From Lagopus muta (taxonomy: Eukaryota > Chordata > Aves > Galliformes > Phasianidae): 64,000 nt of DNA. Of this stretch, positions 36,500-46,980 are shown piece after piece. Numbering within the stretch: position 1 is the stretch's first letter; every line of letters begins with the position of its first letter. A program made the translations under genes and the position numbers. Below the pieces are notes generated by a model. It was not told the origin of the DNA. It worked only from the letters and a program-made list of their open reading frames with translations, and ran no database searches. The DNA lies in NCBI RefSeq assembly GCF_023343835.1, contig NC_064443.1, positions 62,001-126,000 on the forward strand. The letters are read 5' to 3'.

Positions 36500-38945
36500 A
36501 ACGTGAGGCATCACCTGCCGGGTATTTCTGGCAGAGGTAAATCTGGTAAAAGCGCTTCAGGCTAAAAGAGTGATCTCAGGCTAGAAATAAAACTTGAAGT
36601 GAAATGATAAAATTAAAGCTAATCTGAGGATATGAAATAAATATCTGCCTATATCTCCATGCTTGTGATTAGATACTATGTCCATCATTATCTGCTAGTC
36701 AAATGAGCCTACAAAGGTTCTAATGGAAATGTTGTCTTGCTGCATAAGGGAGAGAATTAAATCGTTCTAGCCAGATTTACTGGAGATGCATTGAAATCCA
36801 TCTCTTTCGGAAACATTTTAAGTACATAAACAAGCGCTGTGTATACCCAGAGCAAATTCGACAGAGAAACGCACTGAGGCAGAGCAAACTAGTTTCTTGC
36901 CGTGAACAATATTGCAGTGTCGCAGCATGGGTTTTGAATTCTATTTCGGTGAAGGAACACCAAGAAACAAGAACACATGCATAATAAGCTTCCGCCTGCA
37001 ATAATGGAAGTCTTGAAATTCTTGATTTTAGTGTGCTAAGCAAGTGAACAGATCTTCTTTTATTCTGTAAACTAGAGGGTTTTCTATTTGTTTTGTTCTG
37101 TTTTAATTAAGGCTGCAAATTATGTAGAGGAGAAAGTCACTAAGAACACTAATGAATGAGAGAAAAAAAACAACACTGGCATTTACTGTCAATGCAGTTC
37201 CTACTTCGATGGTAAAAGAAAGTGTATGATTTCCTAAGTCCTCTAATAAACTTTCCCGATCCTCATTTCTTTGTAGAAAGCATTTGATCCTTAGTTTGCA
37301 CTATCTCAGCAAAAGCCAATGTGGTTTTCAGAATAAACAAATGTCTTCAAATCCATATGCTCACTGAGTCTCATACTTCTGTGAGCCTACTGCCGGTGTA
37401 TCCTGTCAAAGGTGAAGTGAGTTACTGTCTGGTGATTAAAAAATTCTGAATATTCTAAAGCACTCAGAATATTATAGCTGCTACTTAGCTGAACAGTGTT
37501 TCTTTATGGTAAGCAGAGTAATGGGACGCAGAAGTAAAACCTAAGTCTATACTAGAGAAATTTCACCATACGAATACTGTTCATACACAGCAATTCCATA
37601 ATATCCTATCTTCATCATAGGTAGGAACGTTGAGCTTTTCTTTTACTATGTGTTGAGTAAAAGTGCATTTTACGTGTATTTTACATGTATTAATCTGCTC
37701 ATCAGACTTTTCTAAATAGAATACAGAGTATGCTAAAACCTGAGATCAGACAGTTTTGCTTCAATTTCCTGGTTTAAAACCACTCCAGTTGTGCTGGTTA
37801 TTATGTGAAATGAATAGATACGTAAAAAGATAAACTCAGCAACCACTAAGAAACACTGAGTGCTCTGTTTCAGCTTTTTTAACCTTTTCGCATTGTCAGT
37901 CACTACGGCTGTTCTAAGTTTAGCTCATGGTTAAGATATTTTTTCTTGCTTTTTACATCCTACTACTTATTTGATGACTGCTCACATACAACCCTTTAGC
38001 ATTCCCATGCCTGTAACTTCCAGACTTTGCTTGTAGGCTTTGTTTCTGAGATGTCTAATTATTATGATTATTTTTGCTGCATATTCTTCTTCTTTCTCTT
38101 TCGTTAAAAAAATTGAGCACATCTTTTCATTCTAGAAGATCACATCCCACCGTCAGCTTTGCTCAGGGAGAATGGATTGATTCTTTCTTCTCGTGCCCTG
38201 TTCACTTGCATGGCTATTATCTTTTCCATTTGTTTCATTGTTTTAGATTTATTTTGCTATAACTTGCTTTTCATTCTTTTCTAACCTCTACTGTCCTTAC
38301 CACGGATGAATGGGTGTCTTGTAAAGATTCCTTTTTCTATTAAAGAAATCCACGCAGTGAGCAGTTTCATGTACCTGATATACAATAGCTTTCAAATTCA
38401 CTTGGGAAAGAAAGGTATAGTCTGTCAGAGAGAAGAAGGTTCTGAAGGCATATATTTTACATCGCTTGATTTCTTTTCACACTCAGGATATTGCACAAGT
38501 TGTATTTAGTAGACTGAATTCTAGAGAAATTGGAATGGAAGGTAAACAGAAGTATTTCAGGTGTAAAAAGCAAAATGGAAAAGGGGAGAGAGCTAGGAAA
38601 GAAAACATTTTCCTCTCCTTGGCAACAACATCCAGAAATCATCAGGTGCTCAGGGCCCCGTCCAACCCGGTCTCAGCAACGGGGCACCCACGGCTTCTGG
38701 GGGCGGCAAGAATTTCCTCCTGCCATCCCATTCAATCTCCCCGCTCTGAGAATTCACAAAGCCTCCACCTGTGCTCTTGGGGCTGAGCGGCTCCTCTCCC
38801 CACTGCTCCATCAGTGCCTCAGGCTGGGACTCCACACTTCCCACACACACAGGAGGGATTTTGCACCCCAGGAGCTTCGTGGAATGAGCATTGGCTCCTT
38901 CAGCTCCCCTCTGGGCCGCCCCACTGCACGTCTCTCCATCTTCCT
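36500..38945. other. mixed-composition DNA with no supported gene
   Basis: From 36.5 to 38.6 kb the sequence is AT-rich and featureless. From 38.65 kb GC content rises. ORFs at 38466-39193 overlap the SUN exon but run in other frames or through the intron. Confidence 0.45.
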
Positions 38946-38950
38946 TCCAG

Positions 38951-40797
38951 GTGCCACCATCGATGCTGAGCGGACGTCCCAGAGTTACGGCGGGGCAGGC
39001 AGGCAGCACGGCTGGCTTTCCCCACTGTTCTCCAGCGCCAAGCCTCCTGAGACGCTGCTGCAGGTACGGCAGGACAAACGGCGCCTGTGTGTTGGCTGCA
39101 GCTTTCTGGCTGCACAAGCGAGCGCACAGCGATTTCCTTTGGCCCAGCTGCACTGCTCAGCCCACACTGCCCCACGTTACTGAGCGTGGGTGATGGATGG
39201 CTGACAGAGAGCTGACGGGTGCTGGGAGGGCTGCCTGCCACCTCTGGGCAAGCAGAGAAAGGCGGCTGAGCCTTTCCGTCTGCCGTCCCCAGCTGTGCCC
39301 GTTCCCCTCCTGTCCTCCTGCCCCTGCTCCTCGCTCACCGGCCGGCTCTGGGGCTCTTGGCCTCGCTGCTGACAGACGCGTCTCTCTCATTGCAGGCCGA
39401 TATTTCTCCTGGCAACCAACTGCTGGGCTTTCCGAGGATCCGAGGGCGACGTGGTCATCCGGCTGCCGCAGAAAATCCGGCCCTCGGCTTTCACCGTGTG
39501 GCACATCTCCACGGCGGTCTCTCCCTCCGGGGAAGTCAGCAGCGCCCCCAGAGAGTTTATTGTCTTGGTAAGTCTGTGCTGCTGCTTCCAAGGGAGGAAA
39601 ACCCCGAGGAAAAGCTTTGGCACAGAGCCCCATGAGGCCCCATAGCGGCGGGAGCCCCAGTCATGAACAGCGGCTGCTATGCAGTGACAGCCCTCTCATT
39701 AGCGGGCGCGAATATCACGACGGAAGCGATGTGACGAGGTGTGGATCGGGGAAAGGGTTCAGAGATGGGAGAGCTCTAACTGCCATCGTGAGAACGATTG
39801 GGAGCAAGCATCAAAACCAAGGGGGGTTAAAAGGGCAAACAGCCCAGTGGTGAGGGGGAACGCAGGGCAGCGCAGCTTCGGGAGAGCCCTGCGCCCGGCC
39901 TCAGCTGCAGAAAGCTGCCGGGAATTCGGCCTCTGCGACTCCACCAACAGGAGAAAAGGCCACAGCAAACGCATGGCGAGCAATCCCAGAGGAGATTGCA
40001 GAGCGCGGCATCCCGGCCCAGGGCACGGAGACCCTCGGGGTGCTCACACGTCTCCGGAGCCTCTGCTGCTCTGCCAGAGCTGATGGGGGAGAAGGGCTCC
40101 CACCTTCGGCCTCGGCAAAAGTCCTTTTCGCACGGCCTGCCCTAAAGCGTGACCGAAATCGTCTCTTGTCTTTCAGGGAATGGACGAGGACGAACCACCA
40201 ACCGCCCTGGGGTTTTTCGTTTACGACATCAAAGGAGAGATTGCCCAGACCTTCCACGTGCAGGTATGGCCAGTCCTGGCAAGAAAGGCTTGGCCTGCTC
40301 AGCCGGGCCCTGCTCTGCTCTCCCTCCCGTGGGGAACACAGACGAGGCGGCCGTCCCACCTTTGGCAGCCATAGTTCTTCCTGCTCGAGCACAGCAGCCC
40401 CCAGGCTCCCCCAGCATCACCTCTGCCCTCCCGCTCCTCTCCACCATCAGTCAGGAGGTGGCTGGTGGCTTTGGGGGCGGCCATGGCAGCCAGAGAGCCG
40501 CCGCAGCAGCAGGAAGGCGCTGCGGGAGGCAAACCGTCCCCCTGCGGGTGCGGAGGGATGACGGCCGGCGGGAGGGAGGAGGGTGGCTGCCTTGCTCCAT
40601 CAGCAGCGCCGTCCCATGGCAGCAGAGCAGAGCCGGGCTTCGGCCAAGGGAGCCGCGCGTGACGAAGCCTCTCCTCTTTGTGTCGGCAGGCGGAGCCCCA
40701 CAAAGCCTTCGGCCGCATCCTGTTTCAGGTGCAGAGCAAATGGGGCAACGTGGAACACACCTGCATCTACAGGGTGGAAATTCACAGCCACTTGTGA
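38951..40797 (+). pseudogene. SUN-domain protein, C-terminal exons with a 4-base frameshift
   Basis: Four consecutive exons encode a SUN domain, the nuclear-envelope domain that binds KASH peptides in the LINC complex: 38951-39063, 39396-39567, 40177-40263 and 40690-40797. They give ATIDAERTSQSYGG, then CWAFRGSEGDVVIRL ... SSAPREFIVL, then GFFVYDIKGEIAQTFHVQ, and last [17 protein letters not shown] with a TGA at 40795. All splice sites are GT-AG. Exon 2 is 172 bases where its neighbours' phases need 168. A tandem CAAC copy just before CWAF (GGCAACCAACTGC) accounts for the extra four. The N-terminal part (transmembrane and coiled coil) was not found. The sequence most resembles the SUN3/SPAG4/SUN5 testis group. 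It is either a pseudogene or a gene with an unnoticed splice adjustment. Confidence 0.82.
40413..40461. repeat. GC-rich 47-base repeat shared with the membrane-protein gene 3' UTR
   Basis: This segment in the last but one SUN intron is the reverse complement of 46432-46480 with a single visible mismatch over about 47 bases. It contains CCGCTCCTCTCCACCATCAG. Diverged relatives lie at about 38790-38820. Confidence 0.8.
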
Positions 40798-40984
40798 AAC
40801 ATCTGTGAGAAGGCGGCCATGGAAACATCGACCACCAGGGCGGCCCCTGGTTGCCAGGCCTGCCAACACCACCCCCCATCCCCCCCCACCATCCGTCAGG
40901 GGACGGGAGGAACCCGCCTGGCTTGGAAGCTTGTCCTCATCGGCCTGCGCCCCAACACCGGAACCCTGGCGGATGAGCGACAGC

Positions 40985-41400
40985 ACCCGCCACTGATACC
41001 TTTCCGCCAGCGCTTCACTGCTTACCGTAGGCACTGTGAAAGCAAATGCTTCCCGGTCTCTCTCCGCAAGGGGAATGGAGAAAAAGCAATCCTTGAGATC
41101 AATGATCACCGAGGGCCAACCTTTGGGTATGGCCGACAAAAGCGGCCCCCTTGTTGTACAGCTCCAAAAGGAACCACCTGAGCATGAACAGCACGTGAGT
41201 CATGGAACAAGCGATCAGCCCCACAAGACTTTTTGATGACAAGAACAGGTGTGTTCCATCGACTAAGCGATGGTTCTGTGTGCCCACACCGCAATTCCTG
41301 CGCAACCAATTGTCTGAGCGCTTCGACTTTATGGTGCGGGAGGGGCACTGATCTACCAGACAGGATGAGCATCCTGCCTCCCGTACAAAGGAATTGCGTA
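40985..41400 (-). pseudogene. ERV reverse transcriptase N-terminal remnant
   Basis: Two overlapping frames (41375-41106 and 41139-40985) carry the fingers region, with [50 protein letters not shown] and FAFTVP. The [11 protein letters not shown] block is the first catalytic aspartate motif. A frameshift separates the two parts, and the sequence ends before the YxDD motif. Confidence 0.88.
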
Positions 41401-41439
41401 GGTAGTGAGAACTGGCAGGCAGTGGCCCCTGGTACGAAT

Positions 41440-41700
41440 TTGTGATGCGAGCCCCAAGAGCTGTCAGAAAATCTCTCCCAGCAGCGTGCCGGGCACCTGA
41501 GCTCTGAGCGGGACAATCAGCACCGCTCGTTCCATCTCTCCCTCCCTGTCCACGGAAATGGTTGCAGCCTCGTCTCTGCATTTCAGTCCAAAGGAAACCT
41601 CCTACCCCTTGCATCTGTCGGGCTGGCACTCGCGGCCTCCCATCGGGCCATTCCCTCACTGCAGTCGCCGCAACATCCGCCCCGCAGTCTGTCAAGGCCG
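41440..41700 (-). pseudogene. ERV protease remnant
   Basis: The frame reads TDCGADVAATAVREWP, then MQGVGG, then GRDFLTALGARI. These are the landmarks of a retroviral aspartic protease and its C-terminal GRD helix. The active-site triad, normally D-T/S-G, reads D-C-G, so catalysis would be lost. A frame change occurs before the reverse transcriptase segment. Confidence 0.65.
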
Positions 41701-42651
41701 TACCTACAATGGCTCGCGGTCCCGCCTATTCAGGAGGCGAGGCGCCGGCACAGCTGATCATCGCTCGAACGAGAGGCCGATCCCGGCCATCGAGCGTTAA
41801 TGCCGCTGCGGGCGCGCGACGAACCCGAGCGGCGAAACTGGCCCGTTCCGAGAGAAGGGGGAGGGACCCTGGGCCTGCAGGACCCCCCCATTCCCGTCGC
41901 CCTGCTGCGCTCCGTCTTTCTGCCCGCTCGCTCCACGCACCTCCCCTACTGGGCACTGACGAGCGCTCTGTCCGCGCCGCCCGCAGCTCCAACGGCCCGC
42001 TGCAACCTGATCCCCGCACTTACCGGGCCCCTCACCCCGCGCCCAACGGGGCCGTTTGCCTTCAAGCGGCCTGCCTGCCCACAGCCGTCACGCAGCTCTG
42101 AGGCTGCTGAGAGCTGACAGCCGCCACTCCACACGCCGCTGACTGTCGGACTCGGACTCCCTTCGCTCCCACGATCCGCTGACTCCGCCCCCCAGCCGCC
42201 CTCTGCAATGCCTGGATCCCGGCATCGGCGCCTGCTAGAAGCTGCCCCGCTCTGAGCTTAGCTGCTCGTGCCTGGGGAGTTCCCATCCCCCGGCCATCCC
42301 TGCCAAACGCAGCAGGAGGAATCATGGAACGGGTGCTGGGGGTCCCCTTCAGCAGCCGCAAGTACTGCCCGAAGGCTCGTCATCCACTGCGTGGACCGTC
42401 ATGAAGTGGATTGCACAGGGGACGGCACCACACGCATCCAATTGGTGACATCACGACGGAGGAGGGGACCCACGGATGTCAGAGCCTCCAAAGCATCCCG
42501 AGTGAGGGGCGAATTGAGTCCCGTTTGTCCACACGATCTAATCAGCGGGTCGCTCCTTTTGGATCGAGGGAAACCCGCTCGCGGCTTCCCCTATCGCCAA
42601 TTACGACCGGGACAGCATCCAACGATCACCCCTCCTCAACCAGACCACATC

Positions 42652-43362
42652 TCACTTTCCCCAGTCCGTCAATCCACCCTTTCCGCCACCCTGGTAACTC
42701 CTTTCCCCGTCACCATCACCGTCCCTGCTCGTTCTGCCCTCCTTGTCATCTCCGCAGCGGCCACGAGCAGCGCCACACGCCCTGCCATCAGCACAAGGAC
42801 GCTCCGCTCGTGGTGGCAGCGGCAGCGATGGGTCGGGGTATGGGGGCAGAGCTCCTCGAACCGCAGAAGCTCCACGGGCGGGGGATGGGTCGCGGTACGG
42901 CGGCAGAACTCCTTCAAGCGCACAGACGCTTCCCGGGGGCGCAGAGGGCTGTGTCGCAGCCTCTGGATCCCGACAGGAAACATTCCCCCCCGCCTCCCCC
43001 GCCTGTCCTTCGCACTGCAGAGCGCTCCTTCTGTACGAGTCTGACGGGGCAGCACCAAGAGGCTGCCGGGCAGCTCCGTTTGCCTCCCCTTCTTCTATAG
43101 CTGTTCCAAGCATTCCTAGCAGCAAGCCCCGTATTTTCAGCTCGTTTGCCTTTCGCGCAGTCGCTGCATGCTGCGCAAGGGCGAGAGAAATCTCGTCCCG
43201 TTTGCGGGGCTTCAAAACATCATCAAAACGGTCCGCACAGACCCCCTCCCGTTCGAACCGGCACACCACGGTGCTGATTTCCTTCTCAGAAGGCGTATCT
43301 TTACCGCCATCGTCCCTCCCCAGCTGTAACAGTACCTTGATCACCGAGTCCATCGTGGCCAC
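42652..43362 (-). pseudogene. ERV gag N-terminus (matrix and proline-rich region)
   Basis: The open frame starts 75 bases after the primer site with MATMDSVIKVLLQLG. It continues with a helical matrix-like domain of about 90 residues and then a proline- and arginine-rich segment with a duplicated LPPY (LPPYRDPS, LPPYPDPS). LPPY resembles a late-budding PPPY motif. The frame is lost at 42652. Capsid and zinc-knuckle parts are not recognisable downstream. Confidence 0.75.
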
Positions 43363-43436
43363 TGCTCAGCTATTCCAAGGGACAGCAGGGACTGCAGTCA
43401 GACGACCCTCACACGGCAGGGACAGCAGCCACACGC

Positions 43437-43454
43437 TCCTCACACCGGGCACCA
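43437..43454 (-). other. retroviral primer binding site
   Basis: TGGTGCCCGGTGTGAGGA follows the LTR end after AG. Starting with TGG at this position is standard for a tRNA primer site. I do not assign the tRNA. Confidence 0.6.
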
Positions 43455-43456
43455 CT

Positions 43457-43909
43457 TGCCGCAGACACGCCGCCATTACAGGTCCCTCACTGCAGGGGCT
43501 AGCGATCTCTCCTTGCTCTACCCGCCAGCTCTCCTCGCTGGGACCATCGCACCACAGACACCCACACGCAGGATGCTGCAAAATGGCACCCAGTGCCTCA
43601 ACAGTATCTTATATACCCTCCAGAGTCCACTTGTCAGAACCTCATTGGTGCTATCAGCCCAGGCTGCCCAGCACCAGTCCTGCCATTGGCCCTTCATGGT
43701 TACATTGTGCCATGGTGGCATCTCCAGGTGGTGTCCATCCTCTTGTTCCTCCAGCTCCTTCTGCCTCGCTTAAGTTCTTCCTCAAGGCCGATGGATGCGC
43801 TGTTCCAAGCACCTAAATAACTCCCATATGTGCTTATCATGAAACAGTCCAACTGCCTGCACCATGACAGCCCGAATCCCCGCTTAGTCGCCTCATAACA
43901 AACCCAACA
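43457..43909 (-). mobile_element. 5' LTR of the class II ERV
   Basis: The LTR starts TGTTGGGTTTGTTATGAGG at 43909 and ends in CA at 43457, giving 453 bases. It has a TATATAAG box near 43608-43615, read on the minus strand. The primer site begins two bases beyond its end. Confidence 0.75.
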
Positions 43910-46080
43910 GGATGGGGTGTAGATATGGGATGGGTTTGAGATGGCTGTGGGGTGGATCTGATGGCTATGGGATGGGATAAAGTCGTGGCACATGGCTATG
44001 GGGTGGCTGCGGGTGTGGGTCTGATGGATATGGGATGGGATGGCTATGAGATGGGGCTGTAGTGGTTATGGGGCCACAGGGGCTATGGGGCCAGGATGCT
44101 GCAGTGACTGTCCCCAGGGTTCCCACTCCGACACAAGACGTGGCGTCCCACAGCTGCTCCTCTGCCCTTCATTATTGACATGGGGGCGTGGGGGGGGGCA
44201 TCCCCCAATCCCTCGTTAACCAAAAATAAACTGAATGACAAAAGTCACCCCCACCCCATGGGAACAGTGTGGTCTGTGGGGGTGGACACAGATGGGGTCC
44301 CCAGAGGGGAGTCCCCAACTTTCAGGTGTGACACTCTGCGATGCAGCACCACCAGGGTGACAAGAAAGGTGTCCCCAGCTTTGCCAGGACTCCCCTGGAC
44401 ACCCCAAGACACCTCTGGGACATCTCCAGACCCTTCCAGAAGACAACTGTACCCTCTGAACCCACCTGAGGACCCCCTGGGCCCCACAGGATCATTCTGG
44501 GACATCTGCAGGCCTCTCTGGATGAATCCAAGGACCCCCTGGATCAACAGGAGTACCTCCTGGACCCTCCAAGTCCTCTCTGGGACATCCCTGGACCCTT
44601 CTGGATGACTCCAGGACCACACAGACCCACGTGAGGACTCTCTGGACCCTAACAGACTCTACTGGGACACCTCCAGATCAGCCCAGTGGCTCCTCAGAGC
44701 TCCTGGACCCATCCTGGGAGCTTCCAGATCCTTCAAGGGACCCCCGCAACCAACCTGGGGACCCCCTGAATGCCCCAAACCACTCTAGGACATCTCCAGG
44801 TTTTTCTGCATGACGCCATGGCTGGACAGGGGAGTCGTGGGAGGAAAAAAAGTAGGTTAGTGAGGCTTCCATGCTGCGGAAAGGGAGTTTGGGGGAGAGC
44901 TCAGGGGGACAGGGGCAGGAGAGGAAGAGGGGAACGGGGTCTCAATGTTGTTGAAACAGAGTCTGGGGGAGCTGTGGGGTGAGGAGGTGAAAGGAAAGGG
45001 GAGGACAGGGGACCCTGGGGGTTAAACAGGGGGGACTGGGGCATGGTAGGAGACTCTAGGCATCAGAATGGGGGAAACGGAGTGGGGGTTCCTGGGGGGA
45101 GGAGAGGGGATTCTGGGGCTCAGATAGAGGGGGCTGGGAAAGTGGGGGAGGAGAGGGGACAGAATGGAGAGGGGTGGATGACACTAGAGTTCAGAACGGG
45201 GAACCAGGAGGGATGAGGGATTGGAGTCGGGGGGGGACAGACAAGGGAACCCTGGGGGTCAGAATGGGGGAGGCACAGAGGGGAGGGGTGGAAGAGGACT
45301 GCAGGGATCAGAATGGGGGAAGCGGAGGTGGGCCGAACGGGGAGAGGGTGTAACCCCGGGAGTGACACAGAGGGACTGGGGCTGTAATAGGAGCCATCTG
45401 GTGTTTGTCAATCAAATCATTTGTGAGCTTATCACTAGAAAACTGCAACAACAGCAGGGGCCGGTTTCCTACTGCGGACATCCGGAACCACCAACAAACA
45501 CAGCCCTGTAAGGTGTGGAGCCCAGGACTCACACAGCTTTAGAGATGCTGTGCAAGGATCACGAACGGATGTATTGCAAAGATGCCAGCCCCCATCTGAC
45601 AAGACAAAGGACGGCTGCCTCACAGCAGGACCGCGACTGCGCAAGAGATGTCGTGAAGCCACGAACACCGGATGGTGAGCTGCATAAAGACTGTCAGCTG
45701 GAAGGGGAAAGCGCGCGCCGTCGGTGGAGCAGAGACTCCCCAGCCGCCCAGCGCTCTGTTGCTTTCTTGCTCGCTTTAATAAAGGACGATTTCCCAAATG
45801 CGTGATGGGGTTGTTCAACCTGTTTAGCCAAATATAAAGCAGGGGGGTGTGGGCGATCAGCAGCACGGCACAGAGGGCAGCGAAACGCACAGGGTGGGGG
45901 AGGCGGGGAGACACAGGGCGGCCGCCCCCGCTGAGCGGAAGCCCCGAGCACCACAGAGACCCCGCGGGGCCAAGGCAGAGCGGCACGCGGTCCCCCCAGC
46001 ACCTGAACCCCGGCCCCCGGCCCGGCGCCCCCCCGAACAGCCACCTCTCGAAGCCGAGGCACCGCTCGGAGCCCCGAGAG
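43910..46080 (+). repeat. left arm of a large inverted duplication
   Basis: This block matches the reverse complement of 54.6-57.6 kb in several collinear pieces. Pieces: GATGGGTTTGAGA with AGATGGGGCTGTAGTGGTT; the CATGGGAACAGTGTGGTCTG segment at 44257; the GAGGACTCTCTGGACCCTA segment at 44633; a G-rich minisatellite at 44850-45380; and GGTGGGGGAGGCGGGGAGAC at about 45893. It contains an AATAAA at 44225-44230 that is conserved in the other arm. A solo LTR interrupts it and a CR1 fragment closes it. Confidence 0.85.
45383..45841 (+). mobile_element. solo LTR inserted in the left arm
   Basis: The 459 bases begin TGTAATAGG and end AAAGCA. They have AATAAA at 45778-45783 after a CTTTCTTGCTCGC stretch, typical of an R region. 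The matching right arm runs straight from the left flank (GGGAC, then a G-run) to the right flank (GTGGGGGATCAG) without this segment, so it acts as an empty site. Confidence 0.75.
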
Positions 46081-46084
46081 GGGC

Positions 46085-46315
46085 CAGAGGGGAGAAAGGC
46101 AGTGCAGAGGGACCTGGACAGGCTGGACGGATGGGCCAAGGTTAACGGTAGGAATTTCAGTAGGGCCGAGGGTCGGGTCCTACGTTTCGGTGACAACAAC
46201 CCCAGGCAACCCCACAGGCTGGGGGAGGAGTGGCTGCAAAGCTGCCTGAAGGAAAGGGACCTGGGTCTGGCAGCGGGTCAGGAAACGACAACAGGACAGC
46301 GTGGACAACTGTGAT
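46085..46315 (+). mobile_element. CR1 LINE fragment (end of ORF2)
   Basis: The translation keeps the CR1 ORF2 C-terminal pattern DLDRLDGWA ... RVLRFGDNNP ... RLGEEWLQSCL and KERDLG, with no intact frame beyond. The fragment lies at the inner end of the left arm. Confidence 0.88.
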
Positions 46316-46326
46316 GGTAATTTGTA

Positions 46327-46332
46327 TTTATT
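46327..46332 (-). terminator. poly(A) signal of the membrane-protein gene
   Basis: The minus strand reads AATAAA here, about 650 bases beyond the stop codon at 46981, after the repeat-filled 3' UTR. Confidence 0.6.
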
Positions 46333-46431
46333 GGCACAGCGCAGCTTGGAAAGCCCCATGGATGGCAGCGGTGGTTCTCTGGCTGTCAGGCGATGCCCCC
46401 AAATCCGCACGCCGGGGGCGCTCCCACCTCC

Positions 46432-46960
46432 TGACTGATGGTGGAGAGGAGCGGGAGGGCAGAGGTGGTGCTTTGGGGGGGGCTGGGGGCTGCGGGGCTT
46501 GGTGTGCTTCCAGGCTGTGCGATGGATGATGCCCCCAGACTGGCTGCTGGATGGTGCCCCCAAACTGACAACTTGGGGGGCTGCTCCCATCTCCCAAAGG
46601 ATGGTGGAGGGGAGTGGGAGGGTGGTGCTGATGCCTGGGGGGGTCGTGGGGCTGCTGGGGCAGTTGGCTTCCCCCAGGCAGCAGATGTCTGTCTGTTGGT
46701 TGCCCCCAAGGCTGCGCCCTGCTGGGCTCTCTTCCATCTTCTGATGGATGCTGGAAGGGAGAGCGAAGGCAGAGGTGGGGCTGGGGGCTGCCAGGCTCTC
46801 AAGCTTCCCCGAGGCCGTGGCTGCCCCCAGGCTGACGCCCTGAGGGACTGCTCCCGACCCCCAAAGGATGGTGGTGGGGTCGGGGGGTGGTGCTGATGCC
46901 CAGGGCAGCTGGGGGGCTGGCAGGGGCCGCCCCGGTGGTGCCGTGCAGCCGGGGGGCAGG
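46432..46960. repeat. minisatellite, about 120-150 base unit, four copies
   Basis: Copies start near 46432, 46583, 46731 and 46851. Each contains a variant of CTCCCAYCTYCxxAxGGATGGTGG followed by a G-rich segment with GGTGGTGCTGATGCC or a relative. It fills the 3' UTR of the minus-strand gene. A 226-codon open frame (47066-46386) runs through it, but splice phase does not select that frame. Confidence 0.8.
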
Positions 46961-46980
46961 CAGTTGTGAGGTCGTGGGCA

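Larger units (their letters stand above)
40985..43909 (-). mobile_element. class II (betaretrovirus-like) endogenous retrovirus, truncated
   Basis: On the minus strand the order is LTR, primer binding site, gag N-terminus, degraded middle, protease, reverse transcriptase N-terminus. The element ends abruptly inside reverse transcriptase near 40985. RNase H, integrase, env and 3' LTR are absent. The LTR borders the left inverted arm at 43910. The coding parts are broken by frameshifts, so the copy is inactive. Confidence 0.85.

Noticed and set aside
42268-43816. Long plus-strand ORFs of 229-357 codons over the ERV
   Set aside because: They are antisense to the gag frame and LTR and reflect its GC-rich codon content.
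44180-44813. Pro/Thr/Ser-rich ORFs in the left arm as a mucin gene
   Set aside because: The frames follow a DNA minisatellite and are not kept in the right-arm copy.
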